A stretch of 64,000 nucleotides of DNA from Capitulum mitella. Taxonomy: Eukaryota; Arthropoda; Thecostraca; Pollicipedomorpha; Pollicipedidae. A program made the position numbers and the translations under genes. Below the pieces are notes generated by a model, which saw nothing but the letters and a program-made list of their open reading frames with translations, was not told where the DNA came from and made no database searches. This document shows, in pieces, positions 26,681 through 37,972 of the stretch. Position 1 is the first letter of the stretch. Each line of letters begins with the position of its first letter. The stretch lies in the NCBI GenBank assembly GCA_030062745.1, contig CP099840.1:35033101-35097100 (forward strand), read 5' to 3'.

Positions 26681-26723
26681 GCAATTAGCCGTGATTTCCC
26701 GGCGGGAAATCACGGCTAATTGC
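26681..26723. repeat. Perfect 20-bp inverted repeat with a 3-base loop
   Basis: GCAATTAGCCGTGATTTCCC is followed by GGC and then the exact reverse complement, GGGAAATCACGGCTAATTGC. It lies 280 bp left of the transposon and is not part of its ends. Confidence 0.95.
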
Positions 26724-27005
26724 AACATGCAATCACAACATCAATTTTTTGTCCTGCCTTAGTCCAGCTTCGTATTCCAAAATACGACCGTTTTTAAGTG
26801 TAAAGATGCGCCGTAATGTCACAGGGGTATCACACCCCAGGTAGTCGTTCAGTCTGCTGGAGGTTGCGGCTGTCCAGATGGCAGTGCTCGAGAGGAATCA
26901 GGAATTCTGGGACAATCAGAAATCGGGAACCTTTGACGAATGAACAGTGGTAGATGCGTGCATGTTCCTAATTTGAGTTGGGAATGTATTATGCAACACC
27001 GATAA

Positions 27006-29726
27006 CACTGGTCAACAACAAATTTTTTGTCTGAGTTTTTTCAGCTGATTTAGGACGAATCTGATGCGCTGAATCTAAAAATCAGATTGGTTTTGCTCAA
27101 TCAGGTCAAGTTTTTGAGCTATGGCCACATGTCGTTTTTTTACGTTTTTGTTCACGTGTACGCTTGTATGGAGCATTTTAGAAGAAGTTGGTGGGGGTAA
27201 AATGCCATGTCGAATATTTTTTTGATTGGAAATGATTATTTTAATGACAAGAAGTATTCAGGTCCGATAGTTCTGGGTGATTATGTCGAAAAGGGATCAG
27301 TTTGAAGTCATAAAACCTCTCGAAATCTTCCAAAAATTCGTGCGGCAAAGCATAAAGTCGGTGGATCAAAACTAAGTTAATGGGGCAGCCGCCCCACGAA
27401 GTGTATAGGAAATTCCACCCGCGCATGTACGGGTGTTTTCGCTTCATGTGTGTTGCGGAATATTTGCGTTGTCGTGCTGGTGGCGGCAAATACGGAACGC
27501 GGTGGGCTGCGGTGGTTGTGTACAGTGGAAGTGGCAACTAAACGTGAAGCCGCTGGTTGTAATTTTGTGATAATGTGATACAAAAAAGTTGTATTTCTTG
27601 AAATAACGAACTCTGGAGAATGTACAATACCTACATGTGCCAACTTATGACTAATTTGTCCATATTTTTGTTTTGCATGTGAATAAGATGGCTTCGCCCA
27701 GAAGATCGTGCAGAAATAAGCCCGACGTGTTCTGCTACATATGTGGAGAATACACCCTTGCTCCTAATAGGAAGCCAGTCACAAGTTTCATAATGCGTGC
27801 TTACCATGCTTATTTTGGTATTAAACTTGGTGACCAGGATAAAGCTTGGGCGCCACACATGGTGTGCAAGGCATGCACCGAGACTCTACGTGGGTGGACC
27901 AATGGCAAGAGGAGTCTGAACTTTGGAATTCCCATGGTTTGGAGGGAGCCGACAAACCATGTCACTGACTGCTACTTCTGCGCTGTTGATGTGACTGGGA
28001 TCAACAGAAAGAACCGGGGCAGCCTCAACTATCCTGATCTTCAATCAGCACGTCGTCCTGTAGCTCATTGTGATGAAATTCCAGTGCCTATCTTCGGAGA
28101 ACTTCCTGACATTAGTGACGAAGATGCCTCCAGTGTTGAAGGACATGAAGAAGAAGAAGAAGAAGAAGTGGTTCTTGAAGATGATGCTCCACATCCGTTT
28201 TCCCACAAGGAGTTGAATGATCTAGTTCGCGACCTCAGCTTGTCAAAGGACTCTGCCGAACTGTTGGCATCCAGATTGAAGGAAAAAACCTCCTCTCTGA
28301 CAGTGCTCGCATCAGCTTCTTCCGCAACAGACATCAAGAGTACCTCCGTTTTTTCTCTGAAGAGAAGGACTTGGTGTACTGTGCAGATGTTGCGCAGCTT
28401 CTGCTCAAGCTTGGAGTGCCACAGTACGAACCCAAAGATTGGAGACTGTTCATTGACAGCAGCAAGCGATCACTGAAATGTGTTCTGCTACACAACGGCA
28501 ACCAGTTTGCCTCTATACCCCTGGCTCACTCGACTACACTGAAGGAGAAGTATGAAGCGGTGAAGTATGTGCTGGAGAAAATTGGTTATGATCAGCATAA
28601 GTGGTTTATTTGTGTTGACCTGAAGATGGTGAACTTTTTGTTGGGACAACAGTCTGGCTTCACCAAGTACCCATGTTTTCTGTGCATGTGGGATAGTAGG
28701 GACCGTGCTCAGCATTACACGAAGAAGGACTGGCCTGTGCGGGAGGAATTGGTGCCTTGCAAAGAAAGGAACGTCATCAACGACCCTCTGGTGGACAGAG
28801 ACAGAATACTTTTCCCACCGCTGCACATCAAGCTCGGCTTAATCAAGCAGTTCACCAAGGCTCTGGACAAGGATGGTGACTGCTTCACTTACTTGTGCCA
28901 GGCTTTTCCAGGATTGACTATGGAAAAGTTGAAAGCTGGCATATTTGACGGTCCTCAGATCCGTCAGCTCATCAGAGATCCAGAGTTTGAAAACTCAATG
29001 AACGAAGTGGAACTCGAAGCGTGGGAGGCATTTGTTCTGGTAGTGAAGAACTTTCTTGGCAACAACAAGGCCAGAAACTACGCAGAACTTGTCAACAACA
29101 TGCTGACTGCTTTCGGAAACCTGGGCTGCAACATGAGCGTCAAGATGCACTACCTATTTTCACATATGGACCGGTTTCCTGAGAACCTGGGTTCGATGAG
29201 TGACGAGCAGGGAGAGAGATTCCATCAGGACCTGAAAGAAATGGAGACCAGGTATCAGGGTCGCTGGGACGCAGTCATGATGGCTGACTACTGTTGGACT
29301 CTGAAGAGAGACCTCCCTGCCGCTGAGCATTCCAGGAGTTCAAAGAAACGGAAGTTCAAGCCCTGAAGTTTGAAAATCTGGTGAAGCAACATGCAATTTA
29401 AGTGTACTTACCTTTATCAATGTCCACCATTCAGTTTACAGTAATCGCTGTTTCTATCAGGTAATCAATATATGTTGTTGGAAAAACATATTTTCTCATA
29501 AAAACATATTTGGGATGATATGTGTTGACAAAAATCAGCTGATAATGCCACAAAAATGTAATCGATTTTGTCACAAGATCTGATTTTTTTCAAATCAACT
29601 TAGCACAAAAACCTGACCTGATGGAGAGAAACGGATGCCATTTCCTGATTCAGCAGCGCAAAAATACCCTAAATCAGTTGTAGAAATCTAGACAACATTC
29701 AAAAAGTAAAAAATTGTTGCCCAGTG
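27006..29726 (+). mobile_element. Nearly intact DNA transposon with CACTGG/CCAGTG ends
   Basis: The 5' end CACTGGTCAACAACAAATTT and the 3' end, read on the other strand as CACTGGGCAACAATTTTTT, are inverted repeats. The similarity continues in blocks for about 120 bp: CTGATTTAGG at 27045 and inverted near 29665, and TCAGGTCAAGTTTTTGAGCT at 27102 against inverted TCAGGTCAGGTTTTTGTGCT near 29605. The trinucleotide TAA directly flanks both ends (27003-27005 and 29727-29729), as a 3-bp target duplication would. CACTG termini with 3-bp duplications are known in the CACTA/Mirage/Chapaev group, but the family assignment is inference. The interior holds one transposase-like gene split by a frameshift. 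Confidence 0.85.
27688..29366 (+). pseudogene. Transposase-like gene of the 27-kb element, broken by a single-base shift
   Basis: The start chosen is ATG 27688 (context AATAAGATGG). The N-terminal part has paired cysteines that look zinc-binding: CYICGEYTLAPNRKP, CKAC and CYFC. An acidic Glu run (EEEEEEE) and ELNDLVRDLSLSKDSAELL follow. The frame shifts at an A6 run (28283-28288); the continuation runs in the third frame to the stop after SKKRKFKP at 29366. The C-terminal part has conserved-looking acidic positions in an RNase H-like order: RLFIDSSKRSLKCVLLHNGN, FICVDLKMVNFLLGQQSG, and SDEQGERFHQDLKEME. It also has a CFLCMWDSRDRAQHY zinc-like motif. Proteins of this type occur in many copies in arthropod and cnidarian genomes, usually labelled uncharacterised. 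The DDE reading is inference. Only one disabling base is seen. Confidence 0.8.
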
Positions 29727-29984
29727 TAATGCTTTAATCGCGCGACGCCCTCGGTAAGACGATATGCACAGGAGGAATGGACTTGAAGTCCTCCGATAAC
29801 ACCAGTACTCTTCTGGGCCCCACCTATGCACACGACCGTCTGTATGGGATTTTAAGAGACGGAATAAGGATACTACCGGTAATAACGTGTAAAATGGACG
29901 CTATCATACATCGGATTTGTGTATCACGAACGTCACCGGAACGGGCTAGTGTGACATGCATGTCATTGTGTCCGGCCCGGTAAT

Positions 29985-30320
29985 ATTGTGCCAGGCCCGA
30001 TTAACAGCCGTCACTGCGTCAAGCCATAGCAACAGTCGTCACTGTGTCAGGCGCGAGTAACAGCTGCCACTGTGCCGGACCAGACCAACAGCTGTCACTG
30101 TGCCAGGCCCGATTAACAGTCGTCACTGCGTCAAGCCAGAGTAACAGCCGTCACTGCGTCAGGCCCGAGTAACAGCCATCACTTTGTCGGGTATGAGTAA
30201 CAGCCGTCACCGTGCCAGGCCCGAGTAACAGTCGTCACCGTGCCAGGTCCGAGCATTAGCCGTCACTGTGTCGGGCCCGAGTAACAGCCGTCACTGTGCC
30301 GGGCCTGAGCCACACTCGAC
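29985..30320. repeat. 28-bp minisatellite, about 12 units
   Basis: Units follow AACAGCCGTCACTGTGCCAG GCCCGAGT with point differences. The array starts about 260 bp right of the transposon and runs into a GC-rich island. Confidence 0.9.
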
Positions 30321-31580
30321 ACGCAGTCGGGCCCGTCAGGCCGTGAGCCGGCGTTGTCCTGCGCGCCGTGAGCGCGCCGCGTGGTCCGGCGGCCGGCACG
30401 GGCACGACTCTGACTGGAGCCGACAGTCGGGCTCGGCTTACGGTAAACGTAGCCGGCCGGGGCGCGCCGGTTTGCGGCTGGACCGGCGGCTGAATCGATG
30501 GTGCTGCCGCGGCCTGCCGGCCGCTACAGGGAGCCGAGATTGGCGGGGTGGGCGGTCCGGGCACCGATCTGCCGATCTGCCGATCTGGCCTAACACTAAA
30601 CGAGATCAAATATATTGAATCATGCTGTCGCATCGCCTCATTTGCATACAGAAGTGATATCCATTTGCCCGTGCTCTCACTCATCTGTCCACGATTGCCC
30701 ACCGGCCTCCCCCTCAGGCTTCCAGACTTGGAAGCGCAGCAGTGTCGGCAGTGGCGCCGCCTGATGGCTACTGTACCACTTTACTGCTGGACATGCGGCA
30801 CAGCCTATGGATTCAGGGCTCAGCGCCGGGGAACTATTTTGGAACCAGCAGTGTTGGACCAGACCAGCCATGTTCGTCACACTGTGCGTTCGAGCATTTA
30901 GAAAACCCTAAGGAGGAGCGAGGGAAAGCATTTTTGTCCTCTCACTGAAGATGCAAAACTTTCACGCAATCTGCCGAGACAGAAACGTGGATTCGTCTTG
31001 TAATGGTCAGTGCTGGCTACGGTCTTCGAGCACGTCGGAAAAACGGAGCCTGTTATAATCCGCTGCTTCCACCGTCACACCATCACATCGCCATCTGTGC
31101 CATCGCGCTCAAAAGGCAGGCGGGCCTGCCCCACCCACGCTCCCATTTCTGCTTCGAATCGCCGCCCATGTCCAGGCGTCCACCGCGTCGGACGGGGGCC
31201 GCTCTGGCCGCGACACACCGTCCCGGGCCCTCAGCCGTCGGCAGCGGTGGCGACCGCTCGGTCCGGCCGCGCTGAGAGCTGTACGTGGCGCGAGCGTTAA
31301 CCACAGGTGAAGGTAAGTTACGCCGCCGGACTGTCGGCCGGGTGGCGATGACAATCGCCCCCTGGTGGCCAATCCTGTAAACAAGGCGACACGCGGCGCC
31401 CCCGGCCGCATACAAACCGGACCGTTCGGCCGGCGCCGCGGCCGAACGGCGGCAGACGGCGCAGAATGACACGTCCCCGGGCGGGCCGCGTCGCACCGGC
31501 GCGGCCCGCCCGCCGCCGCCAAACGGGCGTTTTTGCCGCCGTGCCGTTCGCGGTGGCCCGTTTTCTGGCGCGTGAGTGCG
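30300..31580. other. GC/CpG-rich island without a recognised gene
   Basis: GC-rich stretches (30330-30560, 31150-31580) are interrupted by ordinary sequence. A good donor-like string, GTGAAG|GTAAGT, sits at 31307-31318 on the plus strand and could end a non-coding first exon. No coding content is supported. Confidence 0.3.
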
Positions 31581-33051
31581 CGGGAGGCGTCGTCACGTTT
31601 GAGAAGTGGATGAAATGGACGCGGGCGAGATCCCAAGCATCAGATGAACGAAGGAAGGTTGCGACGACCTTGTGTGCCTCTGGCAAGCAGCAAGCAATAG
31701 TTTTAGAATGATATCTGAGGCTACGGGTAATCATTTTGCTAAGACTTCCCAAACCAATATCAGTTCCTTTTCCCATCATTTCCAGTCCTTCGCTTTTATT
31801 GTCATTTTATGCTACGCATTTCGAACTTCTTTCGTTGGCTTGTCATTTTGTGGTTATGTCCTGCACTACGGAAAAACACTTTAGTCGAGTACAGTGCAGG
31901 CTTTGAATCATGTTATTGCTTACATGTGTATCAATACAGTGGTCTAGTTGCCCCAAATGATGCTCAGGTCAGTCGGCGCTTTCCGCTGACTTGTAGAAAT
32001 TCACACACACAGGCAAATTTCCGTCCCGCAATTCGATGGCACCGCGTAAGCCTTTATTCTGGTTTTCAACCCAGCAGTGCTATAGTCCAGTGCATAGACA
32101 CCCATGCAAGGCGCTAATGCCCTATTTAATCACATTAAGCAACTAAAGCTAGGCCGTGCCAACTCTAAGAAGTCTACTGCAGCCGCAGGCAGAATCTGCG
32201 TTTTTGTGCGCATGATTCTGAAGCCGAAAGGACATACAACTCAAGAAAAACAAGCAGGTCAAATAAGAGAGAAATGAATTCGGGGCGATGTTGGGCTGAA
32301 TTCTTTCTCTATGTGATGGAAGAATTTCGGAATTTCGGATTTCGGATGAATTTTTCTATGTGCTGGACGAATTAAATTACTACCGTAACTGACCTTCCCA
32401 CATGCATGATGATGATACACCATGGCTTCGTCAATAAACGATGAACGAAAGTAAACTAAGCCATCCAGTCACCCGTTAAGCTTATGGATGGATGGATTAT
32501 TATTGAACCAAGAATGTTAGAATTTCATTGTTGGCTCAAACAACGGAAGGGAGTATTTCGAAACCGTCATAAACTCTTTATGCCTGCATTATCCCTGAAG
32601 GCGCGTAGTTCAGCGCGACGCAGTTCGTACAAACAAACATGAAAGACGTGCTTGAAACGTTATTCATACAAGACGTGCCTAGAGTAACAATCGGAGTCTT
32701 TAACCTGTCAAAGACTGGTGTATTTCGTCACCTTCCATTGACTGGGGAGGGGCGGCTAACGTCCCTTGTATCTATCTCGAGATCCAATCGTCCTATTCGG
32801 CTGATTCAAAATGCAGTCGATGGCGCCAAGCCTTGCGTCCCTGTAACATTCACATTGTTTGAATTAGGGGTCACTGATGACGTCACAGGTCAGGTCAAAC
32901 ACGGAAACGAGGCCATTTTCTCCAGCATTTCTAATTCATAAGGAAAAGCGGAACGTGACTGAATCTTGCTAGGTAATATGTTTCTGGCAGCTTTATTTCA
33001 CATTCTAGATGCCATCGAATCTGAGGTCACGCAAGGCCAACGTCAGAGGTC

Positions 33052-33067
33052 AGGTCAAATTTGACCT
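33052..33067. promoter_or_regulatory. AGGTCA inverted repeat with 4-bp spacer
   Basis: AGGTCAAATTTGACCT is a perfect 16-bp palindrome of two nuclear-receptor half-sites. It is immediately preceded by another overlapping AGGTCA and sits in a stretch with further half-sites at 33023 and 33079. It may be a repeat property rather than a regulatory site. Confidence 0.25.
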
Positions 33068-33179
33068 CCGTTGTAACGTGACCTGCGATACATGTTTCCT
33101 GGTCCATTTGACAAGGGGATTTAAAAAAATGACACTTTCAAAGAGCCTTAGACACAAAAAATTGTCATCGTGTGCATGC

Positions 33180-33270
33180 GACGCTGCAACATATTTATTA
33201 TTTATATATTTATTATCATATATTATATTATATATATTTATTATTATATTAACATATATAACAACAACGC
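33180..33270. repeat. TA/TTA-rich simple repeat
   Basis: Imperfect (TATTTAT)n and (TATA)n tract. Confidence 0.85.
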
Positions 33271-35507
33271 TGTTTCATACTCGGAATACCACAAGCACGA
33301 TAGCAACCCCCAACTGGATTACCCTACAAGTCAGTTCACCCATGTTGCATATTTCCACCGAATGTTGCACAACATTGCAAAGGCTGATATTTCCACACCG
33401 GTCATCTATAACGTCAAACAGACGCCACCAGTTTACTCCCTAACCCAAAATCTGCATAAAACCAAAGGCCTGCATAAAATCATAAACCTGCAAAGGACAA
33501 ACTACGGAAAAAATGTTCCAATGTCGCAAGAAACTACCGTGTAAGCTTTATGCACAGTCTGTTGCAAGGCCATTCCATAATCTGTCTGACCGTACCCGGT
33601 AATAAATTTATTCATTTACTTTGCTATAATGTGTTCTCACGGAACCCAGAAAGAAAAAATGCATATTTGGCCTAGGAGGACCTAGCATGAGGTCACATGA
33701 GCTCTATACTGAACTCTCAGGTCATGCTGATATGCAGTGCAAGTCACAGCCATCACACATTGTAATAACACCGACAACACCGCGGTGAAGTAAAACTGGA
33801 CGTCAAATCGCAAAAGATGGTCTCCTTTACGACGTCATTAAGACGTGACCTAAGACGGCCTTGTTTCCAAAAATTTGTTAGTATGTGCAGAATGTGCAAG
33901 AAAAGGTACTGAAAATTCCAGAACGCTGCGTTAATTCCGGGGGGGGGAGGAGTCGGCGTCGATCGCCCTTCCCCAGCCAATGGCGGGTTTAACCGGCTCA
34001 CGGCCTTGACGATGCATAATCACAGGGATATTACTGCGTACGTGGTCGACCGTATCTGGTGCGTGCGACGCAAGGCAGCCGAAGACGTGGTCATCGGCAA
34101 GCTTTGACCGGTTTCCCAACAGCCCAGCACTGCTGTCAACGAGGGCATGTCACAGAGAGAGAGAGCACTGCTTGCACATACTGCCAAATGCTGCCAGCGA
34201 GCATTTGGAGAGAAAGTCCGCGAGGAATGTATTTGGGGAGTTTGTTGCCAGAATTGTCACAAACGGAGACCTAAAAACTGACCTGCGGGATATCTTTCTG
34301 TTCTAAAAAGAAAAAAATCTCGACTAGCTCCATGGCAAATTATCTCCATGCCGACTAGCTCTGTGGCGATTTAAAACCCTCACACGGCTGGACGCCCAGA
34401 CTATCCTGGCATTCAAGATGCTTGCAGCTTTCCTTCTCAGACTTGTGCTGGGAATATGAAGAACCTGTCATGAACATAATCAAAGTTATTAAATTATCTT
34501 CTTTGGGCACCGACCAACGAGCTGACCCGACGTTGCTGCGCTGGTCTTATCAGTCGAGGGTACCGGCAAGAACTTGCAGGAGCTACCCAACGAAAACTGG
34601 CTCGCTGTCCACACAAAAGGAGGTTTTGGGCCAATTGCTCTAACTCGGGATACCGCTGCACGCACGATAAAGCAGCGACTGAGTATTCAAAACATTCTTA
34701 TTATTCTCGTACGATGTATTAGTGATGTAAAAGTTACATGTGTTGGCAACTCATCTCCGGTATGGCCGTGTCGTCGGACAGTCTGCTTCGGAAGCTCCGT
34801 ATTGTCGACAAGCATGGCCTCTTCACCCGATTTGTTTGTTTGTTTGTTTTTTTTTATCTTTTTTCGACGAATGAGTCAGGATTGACCATTAGCGTCGTAG
34901 TCGGACGCCGACTAATCTTGTGTCAAGCAGCGTGTCTCGTCAGACGTCAGTCGGTCGTCTCTCTCTCGTCCCCCCCCCCTTATTTGGACTGCCCGATCCG
35001 ACGCCTGATCGCAGGTCACCCCGCCGGCCGGCCCCCGAGGCGCAGAGCTGTAGGATTTCACCACGACGGGCCCGCCGGACCGGGCGCCCCAAGCCGCAGT
35101 CCGACCCGCGACGTCCCAGCACCGCGATCGAGTGCGCGTGCGACGCTCGCCGCACCGCAACACTTGCTTCAAAGCTTCACAACAAAAAGTTTTAAATATG
35201 ATATAAAGGTGTAATTTTATATCTTTTAGTGGGTGCGCATGCGTCCACGAACCAAATTTGTGCACCCACAAACATGGTCCATGCACCCACAAACTGGAAA
35301 ACAGTTTATGAGTCTATAAATAATACCTGAACTTTTCCTTCCATAACCCAAAACGGCCATGTTCAGAGTGCGCCGAAATTAGGGTAGCGCTTTTCAGGCA
35401 CTTTTCTGAGAGGTCGCCAAGCAAAATAATTGCTTCATGTTTATGGTTTGATTTGCTTATGACGTAAGCTCACGGCAAAACGATTTCGGTTCTGTCATTT
35501 TCTCGCC

Positions 35508-35702
35508 ATGGACCTGGATGTAGGGCAACTTTTAACCGGCCGTCTCCGCGCGGATGGGAGCACGCCCGTCATCATCAAGGCCTTACATGTGTCGAGGAAG
35601 ATGGTGATGACGGTACGGGACATAATGACTCAAAGGGGAACGCTGACAGAGTTCAAGGGTAGGAAAGAAGGAGACAAGAAAGCAAATGAACCGATTTGTT
35701 AA
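35508..35702 (+). mobile_element. Possible Tc1/mariner-type helix-turn-helix remnant
   Basis: A 64-residue frame contains STPVIIKALHVSRKMVMTVR then DIMTQRGTLTEFKGR. This resembles the first helix-turn-helix and linker of Tc1/mariner transposases (IxxxLxVSRxxVxxVxxxxxxxGTxxxxxGR). No catalytic part or terminal repeat follows, so if real it is a fragment. A host DNA-binding exon or chance are alternatives. Confidence 0.3.
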
Positions 35703-36379
35703 TTATAAATAAATCTGATGAATTTGTTTTTTGTGTTCTTTTTGGATATTATAAGCTTAAGGCTAATTCTATTTTATCTCATTACGATGATTGCGCCACT
35801 CGGAACCACGCATAGAAAATTACTGCCATTTTTCTACACTTGATTCTCACGGTGATCCGATCTTTGACAAATCATTAGCCCTGTACACTGACAATGGAGC
35901 AGTGAGCTTTAAAGAGGGGACCTCCAAGTGATTCATGAATGCCCTTGTACGCACGGTCAAGAAAGTGCAAGAAAACAGTTCAGTAAGGTTCTCTTCACAC
36001 TACATGCAAGTATCACTGGAATCCTTTAAAGTATTGCACACAAGGGAGAACGGCAGCAGGTGTCGACATCTACGGCTGTAGTACGGAGTTCTGTCGTAAG
36101 GGAGCACTACTTTCAGGCAATGTCACGCGCCGTATCCGGACGCTCTTTTGGGGCAAATTATGTAGCAAAGCCATAAGAGGTATGCATAATCTCTACACCA
36201 TTCACATTTCCTCGGCACATTTTCAGTTTCCGACTCTCGCAGCCATTCGGCTGCTGTGAAGCAGGCAGAGCTGTTGGCGTAGTTTGTATCGTGTGTTCAT
36301 TTGTACCATCCGGGTCTGCCAGCACGGCGGCTTTCATTCCGCCTCGTCACGCAGCGAAACGAAAGGAAGGAAAAACACT

Positions 36380-36405
36380 CACACACACACACACACACAC
36401 ACACA
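36380..36405. repeat. (CA)13 microsatellite
   Basis: Uninterrupted CA dinucleotides. Confidence 0.95.
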
Positions 36406-37311
36406 ACAAACAAGCTGTCGTTTGGGAACCAGCGTCGTAGAAAAAAACACAAGGACACAAAATATCTGGTCCGCACCCGCAAATGGCAGCCGATCGGTGA
36501 AGCGCCATTCGGGGAAAGGCCCTCGCAGGTAGACCAAGGCATAGAGATGGGAAGAAAACGGTCTCCGCCAACGAAGAGTTAGTGAAGGAAACCACGAATG
36601 ATTTTTGCAAAACAACGCTTTTAGTTCTCGCCGTGCCCCGTACCACTTCCCTATATGGCGATTTGTTGAAAACAAGTCAGACGGCACCCCTGGTTCACCG
36701 AGAGACAAGATTTTCGTTTACGTTGTCACCGTATAGCAAGCCTTCATTTCGCTGCATTGGAGCTGTCACGGGTCGTCTCGCAGGTCAGACAAGCTGCTAA
36801 ATTTCCGGCTCCGAAAATTATTCTGTCAGAAAGGCTCAAAATATTACGAACCCATATCGACTCTTGTTTCAGAATCGTTACCGGATGTACAAAAGGCAGC
36901 ATCCTACCTGGAAGATAACCGCGGATGTGACTACCAATGTTATCACGTGGCGCTAAAGGTGATCTTTGGGGTACGTGATACGATGCAACACATCAAAACA
37001 TCCAGTGGTGGTCGCCAAAACGTGGGAGCCCCACGAGAGGTGGGCTCGCAGAAGACATCCAAGTGTTCGCATCCTGTCTGGTACCCGACAGCTGGTCTGG
37101 AGCTCGTTGATCGACCTCGTACCCGGCGCGCCGCCTGATACCCCCGCGGAGCCCGATACCCGGCGGCTGGCAATCGGCTGTGTGACGCGGGCGGCGTCTT
37201 ATCATGTCCAGATAGCTGCGAGCGGATAGCTGCGAGCCGGGCGGGCCGAGCCGGGCCGGGCCGGGCCAGTCAGGGTGCGTGCAGGCGGCCGCTGGCAGCG
37301 GCAGCGCCACG

Positions 37312-37435
37312 ATGTGGCGACCGGGTCTGTTGGTGCTGCTGGCCGGCGCGGCGGCGGCCGCCGCCGCTGGTTTGCCGCTGGCAGCCCAGTTCGCCGGCGC
37401 CCGGCCCGGCCGGCCGCTGGGACTCCTTCTGCAGG
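37312..37435 (+). CDS. Exon 1: signal peptide of an EB-module, PPxY membrane protein
   Basis: The exon starts at ATG 37312 (context GCCACGATGT) within a GC-rich island. It opens MWRPGLLVLLAGAAAAAAAG, a signal peptide with a Leu/Ala core, then LPLAAQFAGARPGRPLGLL. The donor is CAGG|GTGAGG at 37436, leaving in phase 1. Exon 2 enters in phase 1, so the junction keeps frame and makes an alanine codon. The four exons give 747 coding bases (249 codons) once the single extra base in exon 3 is discounted, and the reading remains open at the last donor. I do not recognise a named orthologue. The architecture (signal peptide, cysteine-rich ectodomain, one membrane helix, WW-binding tail) is that of a type I surface protein regulated by Nedd4-type ligases. 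Confidence 0.68.
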
Positions 37436-37816
37436 GTGAGGCGTCCGGCGGTCGGTCGCCGGACGGTCCTGTGGGCGCCCGCCGCCTCGGCCGGGAGACG
37501 GTACATCAGGCTGGCACGGGTCGCACGCGGCGTCCGGAGCTGACGTGAACCCGGACGGTTAGCGTACATGAAAAGCTCCCGTGTCGTGTCGATGTTGCCG
37601 TGTCACTGGGTTTGCTGAGTCCAGAGCCGCCGACTGGGACGAAGTGGCTGAGGTTTTGCCTCCCACCGGCGAGAAAACCAAATACCGCTCTGCCGGCCAG
37701 CATTCGCAGGACTCCGAGATCTGCCAAATAAAGACAAAACAGAGGCGACGTGAGCTCCCCTCCCGACAATGTCAGACGTTTGCCATTTTCTTACAATATT
37801 CTCTCTTCGGTTTCAG

Positions 37817-37972
37817 CATCGGCATTTTCGTCCCCCTGGTCTCATCCATGCAACGAAACGAAAGACTGCTGCAAGGCAGACCCTAGCATCTGCTACTGCT
37901 CCCAGGCGAATGTCTGCAAATGTCACGAAGACGCTTACTGGCAGAGCACGGCTCAGGCCTGCGTGCTGAAAG
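37817..37972 (+). CDS. Exon 2: first cysteine-rich EB-like module
   Basis: The acceptor is CTCTTCGGTTTCAG ending at 37816 and the donor is AAAG|GTGGGC at 37973; the exon is phase 1 at both ends (156 nt, 52 codons). The product holds HPCNETKDCCKADPSICYC followed by CKCHEDAYWQSTAQAC. The spacing C-x5-CC-x6-C-x-C-x5-C-x-C-x11-C resembles the EB module of ecdysozoan extracellular proteins. It is presumably extracellular because a signal peptide precedes it and a membrane helix follows two modules later. The symmetric phase is usual for a shuffled extracellular module. The intron after it (37973-42528) holds the large palindrome. Confidence 0.75.

Larger units (their letters stand above)
31600..37300. 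other. No supported host gene
   Basis: Apart from the simple repeats, the possible Tc1 fragment and AGGTCA-rich text listed separately, only short frames are present. GC-rich patches occur at 34970-35160 and 37100-37300; the latter runs into exon 1 of the membrane-protein gene and is its likely promoter. Confidence 0.5.
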
